A DNA stretch of 55,149 bases, from the NCBI GenBank assembly GCA_034189655.1, contig JAXHUE010000011.1:1-55149 (forward strand). The letters are read 5' to 3'. The translations under genes were made by a program, and so were the position numbers. This DNA is from JAXHUE01 sp034189655. Lineage in GTDB: Bacteria; Chloroflexota; Dehalococcoidia; E44-bin15. Position 1 is the stretch's first letter, and each line of letters begins with the position of its first letter. Positions 50,793 to 55,149 of this stretch are shown here, piece after piece. Under the pieces are notes generated by a model, which saw only the letters and a list, made by a program, of their open reading frames with translations, was not told the DNA's origin and searched no databases.

Positions 50793-51830
50793 ATGCGCCA
50801 GGCCATGCTCTATGACAGGCTACCCGATTCCGGTACCAGGTGCAACGTGTGCCAGTGGCGGTGCCTCGTCGGGACGGGCAAGCTGGGCGTGTGCCGCGTG
50901 CGCCAGAACAGAGACGGCACTCTCTATACCCTGAACTATGCCGAGGTATCGTCTGCTGCCGTAGACCCCATCGAGAAGAAGCCCCTCTTCCACTTCTACC
51001 CCGGCACCATGGTGTTCTCACTGGGCGGCTGGGGCTGCAACTTCCACTGCCGCCACTGCCAGAACTGGCAGATATCGTGCATCGACGGCTTCTCCCTGGA
51101 GCAGGGCTCCTCCACCATCTCACCCCAGGATGCCGTCGCCATGGCCAGGGAGCGCGGCTGCCAGGGCATCGCGTGGACCTACAACGAGCCGACGATGTGG
51201 TTCGAGTACACCCTCGACTCGGCAAGGCTGGCCAAGGAGAGCGGCCTCTACACCGTTTACGTCACCAACGGCTACATCACCGAGGAGGCCCTCGACGCCA
51301 TCGGCCCCTACCTCGACGCCTACCGGGTCGACGTGAAGGGCTTCTCCGACTCCCTCTACCACGAGCTGGCGCGGGTCTCCAAGTGGCGCGGCATCCTCGA
51401 CGTCGCCGAGCGCGCGTTCCACAGGTGGGGCATGCACGTAGAGGTGGTGACCAACGTAATACCCACCATGAACGACGACGACGAGCAGCTCGAAGGCATC
51501 GCCACATGGATACGCGACGGCTTGAGCGAGCTCGTCCCATGGCACGTGACCCGGTTCCACCCCATGCACGACATGCTTCACCTACCCCCCACGCCGGTAT
51601 CCACCCTGGAGCACGCCTGCGACATCGGGAAGAGGGTGGGGCTGCGCTTCGTCTACCTGGGCAACGTGCCCGGTCACACCAGCGAAAACACCACCTGCTA
51701 CTCCTGTGGCAACCTGGCTATAGGCAGGATGGGCTATCGGGCCGACATCGTCGGAGTTGAAGACTCCAGGTGCCGCCACTGCGGGGCCGACCTCTACCTG
51801 CGGACGGCCCCGGGCAGGCCGGCGCTCTAG
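50793..51830 (+). CDS. amrS: AmmeMemoRadiSam system radical SAM enzyme
   Basis: The 345-residue radical SAM protein has CxxxCxxC at Cys82, Cys86 and Cys89 (GCNFHCRHCQNW). An N-terminal Cys-rich segment (CNVCQWRCLVGTGKLGVC) and a C-terminal pair of CxxC motifs (CYSCGN and CRHCGA) are typical of AmrS. The reaction of this conserved three-part system is unknown. GAGGA precedes the ATG. The gene encoding the other two modules follows directly. Confidence 0.93.
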   Translation: MRQAMLYDRLPDSGTRCNVCQWRCLVGTGKLGVCRVRQNRDGTLYTLNYAEVSSAAVDPIEKKPLFHFYPGTMVFSLGGWGCNFHCRHCQNWQISCIDGFSLEQGSSTISPQDAVAMARERGCQGIAWTYNEPTMWFEYTLDSARLAKESGLYTVYVTNGYITEEALDAIGPYLDAYRVDVKGFSDSLYHELARVSKWRGILDVAERAFHRWGMHVEVVTNVIPTMNDDDEQLEGIATWIRDGLSELVPWHVTRFHPMHDMLHLPPTPVSTLEHACDIGKRVGLRFVYLGNVPGHTSENTTCYSCGNLAIGRMGYRADIVGVEDSRCRHCGADLYLRTAPGRPAL

Positions 51831-51846
51831 TGCGGAGGTGATGGAA

Positions 51847-53166
51847 ATGGCAGGGATCGTCTTCGGCTGTATTGTGCCCCATCCGCCACTCATCGTCCCC
51901 GACGTGGGTCGTGGCCGCGAGGTCGAGATCTCGAACACCATCGAATCGATGAACCAGCTCACCGAGCGGCTGGCCCGCAGCCGCCCCGAGACCGTCTTCA
52001 TCGTGAGCCCCCACGGCGCCTACTTCTACGATGCCATGGGGGTGCTAAAGGCTGCCTCATCGTCCGGCAACATGCACCGCTGGGGGGCAAGAGGCCCCGA
52101 CCTCCACTTCGAGAACGACCTGGAGATTGTGGCCGCACTGGAGGCCGAGGCGAGGGCAGCGAGCGTCCCGCTGCGGCCCCTCGGCGAGGGCGGCTACGAG
52201 CTTGACCACGGTGTGATGGTGCCCCTCCACTTCCTGGCCCAGGCCATGGTGGGCGTCCCGCTGGTACCGCTCACCTTCTGCTGGCTGCCGCTGGAGGCCC
52301 ACTTCGCCTTCGGGCAGGCCATAAGGCGCGCCGCCGAGGGGGTGGGCAGGCGGGTGGCCATCATCGCCAGCGGCGACCTCTCCCACCGCCTGATACCAGA
52401 TGCCCCTGCCGGCTATCACCCCGCGGGCAAGGCCTTCGACGACATGCTGGTACAGGCCATCGCCTCCTACGATGTGCCGTCGATAATGAACATGGACGAG
52501 TCGCTCATCGACCATGCCGGCGAGTGCGGGCTGCGCTCCATCGTCATCCTGCTCGGCGCCCTCGACGGCCTGCGCGTGACGCCGGACGTCCTCTCTTACG
52601 AAGGCCCCTTCGGCGTGGGCTACATGGTGGCCTCCCTCCAGGTAGAGGACGACCAGTCCCTGCACCCCCTGGTGCGCCTGGCCCGGGACACCGTCGAGAG
52701 CTACGTAGGCCGGGGAGAGACCCCCAGCCCTCCCGCCGAGCTCACGCCGGAGATGAGTGAGCAGGCCGGGGTATTCGTCTCGCTCAAGATAGGGGGCATG
52801 CTGCGCGGCTGCATCGGCACCTTCGAGCCGATAAAGGACAACGTGGCCGAGGAGGTGATCGTCAACGCCGTGAGCGCCGCCACCCGCGACCCGCGCTTCC
52901 CGCCGGTGACCGCGCGTGAGCTGGACCTGCTGGACTACAGCGTCGATGTGCTCACCGCGCCGGAGCCCGTGGACGATATCGCCGACCTCGACCCCAGGCG
53001 GCACGGGCTGATAGTGGAGAGCGGGCACCGCCGCGGGCTCCTGCTCCCCGACCTGGAGGGGATAGACACCGTGGAGCAGCAGCTTGAGATATGCCGCGCC
53101 AAGGCCGGCTTGAGCCCCGACGAGCCGGTGGTGCTCTACCGGTTCGAGGTCAAGAGGTATCGCTAG
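51847..53166 (+). CDS. AmmeMemoRadiSam system protein A: class III dioxygenase-like (Memo/LigB) domain fused to AMMECR1
   Basis: The 439-residue protein joins two modules. Residues 1-265 resemble the LigB/Memo superfamily: GCIVPHPPLIVPDVGRG, FIVSPHGAYFYDAMG, ASGDLSHRL and HAGECGLRSIVILLGAL carry the expected histidines. Residues 280-435 are an AMMECR1 domain with the invariant LRGCIGT. With AmrS upstream, the whole AmmeMemoRadiSam set is in two genes. ATG at 51841 lies too close to GGAGGTG, so I use ATG at 51847. The last 41 bases of this gene are partly duplicated beyond the downstream toxin gene. Confidence 0.9.
   Translation: MAGIVFGCIVPHPPLIVPDVGRGREVEISNTIESMNQLTERLARSRPETVFIVSPHGAYFYDAMGVLKAASSSGNMHRWGARGPDLHFENDLEIVAALEAEARAASVPLRPLGEGGYELDHGVMVPLHFLAQAMVGVPLVPLTFCWLPLEAHFAFGQAIRRAAEGVGRRVAIIASGDLSHRLIPDAPAGYHPAGKAFDDMLVQAIASYDVPSIMNMDESLIDHAGECGLRSIVILLGALDGLRVTPDVLSYEGPFGVGYMVASLQVEDDQSLHPLVRLARDTVESYVGRGETPSPPAELTPEMSEQAGVFVSLKIGGMLRGCIGTFEPIKDNVAEEVIVNAVSAATRDPRFPPVTARELDLLDYSVDVLTAPEPVDDIADLDPRRHGLIVESGHRRGLLLPDLEGIDTVEQQLEICRAKAGLSPDEPVVLYRFEVKRYR
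53126..53166 (+). repeat. Direct repeat copy 1 flanking the toxin-antitoxin pair
   Basis: The first 19 bases, CGGTGGTGCTCTACCGGTT, recur exactly at 53755-53773. The following 22 bases, ending at the amrA stop codon, recur with mismatches and a one-base shift. Confidence 0.85.
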
Positions 53167-53190
53167 GTACTGACGCCGCTCTGACCTCCG

Positions 53191-53226
53191 TTGACACTAT
53201 GACATATATATGTTATGATATATAAC
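53191..53226 (+). promoter_or_regulatory. Promoter and probable autoregulatory operator of toxin-antitoxin pair
   Basis: TTGACA (53191-53196), 17 bases, TATGAT (53214-53219). The spacer contains the perfect palindrome ACATATATATGT (53202-53213), and a GTTAT/ATAAC inverted repeat (53212-53226) covers the -10. These are good candidate sites for the RHH antitoxin. Confidence 0.65.
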
Positions 53227-53245
53227 ACCGCCCTGGGAGAGCCAC

Positions 53246-53485
53246 ATGAAGAAGACCATGATCTACCTGCCTGAAGAGACCCACGAGGGGCTGAAGGGCC
53301 TCGCCTTCGAGGCCGGGGTATCCATCGCAGAGCTGATACGCCGGGCAATAGACATCGTCTATGGCGAGGACATCGGGGACATCCAGGACATGGAGCAGGA
53401 GCTATCCAGGTACCGCACCCATCTCGGCTCTGGCCAGGGGCTGGAGGAGTACTTGAGCCAGAGGAAGGCGCGTGTATCGGCTTGA
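53246..53485 (+). CDS. Ribbon-helix-helix antitoxin
   Basis: The 79-residue protein begins KKTMIYLPEETHEGLKGLAFEAGVSIAELIRRAI, a ribbon-helix-helix DNA-binding domain with the beta strand TMIYLP. The C-terminal part (DMEQELSRYRTHLGSGQGLEEYLSQRKAR) would wrap the toxin. It overlaps the toxin gene by 14 bases, the usual order of antitoxin first. It probably represses its own promoter at the palindromes just upstream. The pair lies between two copies of a direct repeat. Confidence 0.87.
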   Translation: MKKTMIYLPEETHEGLKGLAFEAGVSIAELIRRAIDIVYGEDIGDIQDMEQELSRYRTHLGSGQGLEEYLSQRKARVSA

Positions 53486-53741
53486 GCTCACCGCCAGGGC
53501 TCAGCGCGACCTGGACCGGGTACCCGATGAAGAGCTGGAGCGGCTGGCACAGGCCATCCGCAAACTGGGAGAAGACCCCAGGCCTCGCGGGGTCAGGAAG
53601 CTGAGAGGCCCCATATACCGGGTGCGAGTTGGCGAGTGGCGCGTGGTCTACGCCGTGTTCGATAGGGACAGGCTTGTCCTGGTGGGCAAGGTAGCGCGCC
53701 GCTCCGAGCGCACCTACCAGGACGTGGATGAGCTGTTCTAG
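53472..53741 (+). CDS. RelE/ParE-family toxin
   Basis: The 89-residue protein has the RelE/ParE fold pattern: YRLELTARAQRDLDRVPDEELERLAQAIRKLGEDPRP, then GVRKLRGP-IYRVRVGEWRVVYAVFDRDRLVLVGKVARRSE. The RVRVGEWRVVY motif and basic C-terminal residues fit RelE-type mRNA interferases that cut ribosome-bound mRNA, but a ParE-like gyrase inhibitor cannot be excluded. It starts at GTG 53472 inside the antitoxin gene. Confidence 0.87.
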   Translation: MYRLELTARAQRDLDRVPDEELERLAQAIRKLGEDPRPRGVRKLRGPIYRVRVGEWRVVYAVFDRDRLVLVGKVARRSERTYQDVDELF

Positions 53742-53754
53742 GCCACAAGACATG

Positions 53755-53796
53755 CGGTGGTGCTCTACCGGTTATTAAGTCAAGGGGTACAGATAG
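53755..53796 (+). repeat. Direct repeat copy 2 flanking the toxin-antitoxin pair
   Basis: It starts with the same 19 bases as 53126-53144 and continues with a diverged match to the end of the amrA gene (GTCAAGGGGTA against GTCAAGAGGTA). The two copies are offset by 629 bases and bracket the toxin-antitoxin pair. Confidence 0.85.
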
Positions 53797-53800
53797 AATC

Positions 53801-55009
53801 ATGGGATGGTTCTCCGTCATAGCAGCCTTTGTCGGTAAAGTTATTGACGTCATCAAGGACCTAAAACGTTCGCAGCAAGAGGAGCGCAGGCATCAAGAGA
53901 CTATGGCGGTAGAGGGGCGCAAGGCCGATGCACTTGAACGGATCGCCGTATACCTCGACGGCCTGCCCCAGGCCCCACCCTCGATAAGAGACCCCTTCGA
54001 GGAAGGCCGCAGGCTTGAAGGTGAATACAAGTATAGAGAGGCAATAAAGAAATACCAGTCTGCCTTCCAGCCGCAGACCACCGCCAGCAATCGCGCCGCC
54101 CTCCACATCCTCATCGGCAACTGCTTTGCCAGAATTAGTGAGCTTGACGAGGCGCTGGGCCACTACCGCCAGGCAGAGCACGAGGCAGAGGAGGCAGCAG
54201 ATAACAAAGGGCTTGCCGCTGCATTGGGCAACATGGGCAACATCCACAGCATAAAGGGGGAGCTTGATACCGCCCTCTCACACCACCAGCAGGCCCTCGC
54301 TATCAACAGAATAATAGGCAGAAAAGGGGGAGAGGCTATCCAACTGGGCAACATAGGCAACACCCACAGCATCAAAGGGGAGCTGGATACCGCCCTCTCA
54401 CACTACCAGCAGGCCCTCGCTATAGACAGGGAGATAGGCAGCAAAGAGGGCGAGGCCGCCGATCTGGACAACATGGGCATAATCCACATGATCAAGGGGG
54501 AGCTTGATACCGCCCTCTCACACCACCAGCAGGCCTTAGATATTCGTAGGGAGAGAGGCGACAAAGGCAAGGAGGGGGTGGCTAATACACTATGCAACAT
54601 AGGCATCATCTATAAGATCAAGGGGGAGCTTGATACCGCCCTCTCACTCTACCAGCAGGCCCTCGATATCCATAGGAAGATAGGGCACAAAGAGGGCGAG
54701 GCCGCTGACCTGGGCAACATGGGCACCATCTACCAGATCAAGGGGGAGCTGGATGCAGCCCTCGCACACTACCAGCAGGCCCTCGATATCTTCAGGGAGA
54801 TAGGCAGTAAAGTGGGAGAGGCCAACGCCCTGGGCAACATGGGCATCATCTACAGTGACAAGGGGCAACCGAAGAAGGCTTTGGAGTACCTTGGGCAGGC
54901 ACTGGACATATTTACACAGATAGGTGCTACAATAGAGATAGCGCAAACAGAGCACAACATCCAAGATATAAAGAGACGCATGGAGCACAGCGATGACACA
55001 GAACGATAA
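53801..55009 (+). CDS. Tetratricopeptide-repeat protein
   Basis: The 402-residue protein has a hydrophobic or amphipathic N-terminal helix (residues 3-19), a charged linker, and TPR units from about residue 66 to 385. Five central repeats share GNMGxIHxIKGELDTALSHHQQALxIxREIGxKxGEA and are almost identical. TPR arrays bind partner proteins; this 40-residue type with ALxxxxQAL is common in signalling or scaffold proteins. The ribosome site is weak. Its end overlaps the start of the next gene, so the two are probably coupled. Confidence 0.83.
   Translation: MGWFSVIAAFVGKVIDVIKDLKRSQQEERRHQETMAVEGRKADALERIAVYLDGLPQAPPSIRDPFEEGRRLEGEYKYREAIKKYQSAFQPQTTASNRAALHILIGNCFARISELDEALGHYRQAEHEAEEAADNKGLAAALGNMGNIHSIKGELDTALSHHQQALAINRIIGRKGGEAIQLGNIGNTHSIKGELDTALSHYQQALAIDREIGSKEGEAADLDNMGIIHMIKGELDTALSHHQQALDIRRERGDKGKEGVANTLCNIGIIYKIKGELDTALSLYQQALDIHRKIGHKEGEAADLGNMGTIYQIKGELDAALAHYQQALDIFREIGSKVGEANALGNMGIIYSDKGQPKKALEYLGQALDIFTQIGATIEIAQTEHNIQDIKRRMEHSDDTER
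54241..54840 (+). repeat. Tandem ~120-bp repeats inside the TPR gene
   Basis: Five units begin at similar points with the string AGCT[TG]GAT (54261, 54381, 54501, 54627, 54747). Spacing is 120, 120, 126 and 120 bases. The third unit has a two-codon insertion. DNA identity is high even at third codon positions, which points to recent duplication or gene conversion. Confidence 0.85.
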
Positions 55010-55149
55010 GGCCCAGTGCCGCAGGTGCGGCCACGAGCTTGAGCGTACGGAAGATGGCACGCTCTGCTGCCCGCAGTGCGGCGAGGCCCCGGAGCAGGAG
55101 CACCTCCTCTTCGGGACGGAGAAGGCAGAGGGGCTCACCCCCAGGGACT
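54993..55149 (+). CDS. Zinc-ribbon protein, truncated by window end
   Basis: The open frame begins ATGACACAGAACG within the last codons of the TPR gene and runs off the window after 52 codons. It shows CRRCGHELERTEDGTLCCPQCGE, a zinc ribbon with two CxxC pairs (residues 9-12 and 26-29). Only this domain can be seen; the rest of the protein and its role are unknown. Confidence 0.72.
   Translation, partial: MTQNDKAQCRRCGHELERTEDGTLCCPQCGEAPEQEHLLFGTEKAEGLTPRD

Noticed and set aside
53794..53799. TAGAAT just before the TPR gene as a -10 box
   Set aside because: Transcription would start after the ATG at 53801, and no good -35 is found at the right distance.
1..55149. CRISPR arrays, rRNA genes, insertion sequences, prophage
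   Set aside because: No regularly spaced repeats, no rRNA-like sequence and no transposase or phage structural genes were seen.

Overview
The window is 55,149 bp of GC-rich, tightly packed bacterial chromosome with about 57 protein genes and two tRNA genes. The gene set suggests an anaerobic member of the Chloroflexota, most likely class Dehalococcoidia. The pointers are non-pyrrolysine MttB-type methyltransferases with a RACo-type corrinoid activator, a BcrB/BcrC-like 2-hydroxyacyl-CoA dehydratase pair, DUF763, a Vms1/eRF1-like protein, an AmmeMemoRadiSam pair and a dnaJ-hspR-clp heat-shock cluster. This assignment is an inference from gene content. A run of 100 Ns marks a draft scaffold. 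No rRNA, CRISPR array, prophage or insertion sequence is visible.

Layout. 1-9.8 kb: sugar-nucleotide epimerase and DUF763 gene, HIT protein, tRNA-His and tRNA-Arg, DUF167 gene, mtaB, fabF, recJ, lgt, xerD-like recombinase. 9.8-15.7 kb: small membrane protein, uvrC, the dehydratase pair and a hotdog thioesterase, DUF72 gene. 15.7-24.4 kb: PNPOx-like protein, pcm, a HAD phosphatase, a GNAT protein, an asparagine-synthase homologue without the glutaminase cysteine, the Vms1/eRF1-like gene, then gatB, secG, a SAM hydrolase and a UbiA prenyltransferase. 24.6-32.4 kb: zinc-ribbon protein and the corrinoid methyl-transfer cluster (pterin methyltransferase, corrinoid protein, two MttB paralogues, DUF1638, RACo). 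32.7-37.7 kb: YbjQ, a small membrane protein, cysS, ispF, ispD, PIN-TRAM protein, VTT-domain protein. 37.8-42.2 kb: dnaJ-hspR-clp facing hsp20. 42.3-50.6 kb: one leftward run containing a Cys-less thiolase plus DUF35 protein, coaE, MoxR ATPase, NDP-forming acyl-CoA synthetase alpha chain, CoA-type Nudix hydrolase and a very large VWA protein. 50.8-55.1 kb: AmmeMemoRadiSam pair, an RHH/RelE toxin-antitoxin pair bracketed by a direct repeat, a TPR protein with near-identical DNA repeats, and a zinc-ribbon gene cut by the window edge.

How the genes work together. The corrinoid cluster is a nearly complete route for moving a methyl group from a methylated substrate, probably a quaternary amine, through a corrinoid protein to a pterin, with RACo re-reducing inactive cobalt. 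The leftward 42-50 kb run mixes CoA-ester chemistry with an AAA+/VWA remodelling pair. The heat-shock cluster carries its own MerR-type repressor. Many intergenic spaces contain textbook sigma-70 promoters (TTGACA/TATAAT type, often with a TAGAAT -10), which helped fix several start codons.

The most notable observations are the split methyltransferase gene whose scaffold gap is an artefact (a 46-bp overlap restores a 266-residue frame), an apparent ATA start codon in one mttB gene, the toxin-antitoxin module flanked by a copy of the 3' end of its upstream neighbour, the roughly ninefold helical repeat in the VWA protein, and four enzyme homologues with altered catalytic residues.
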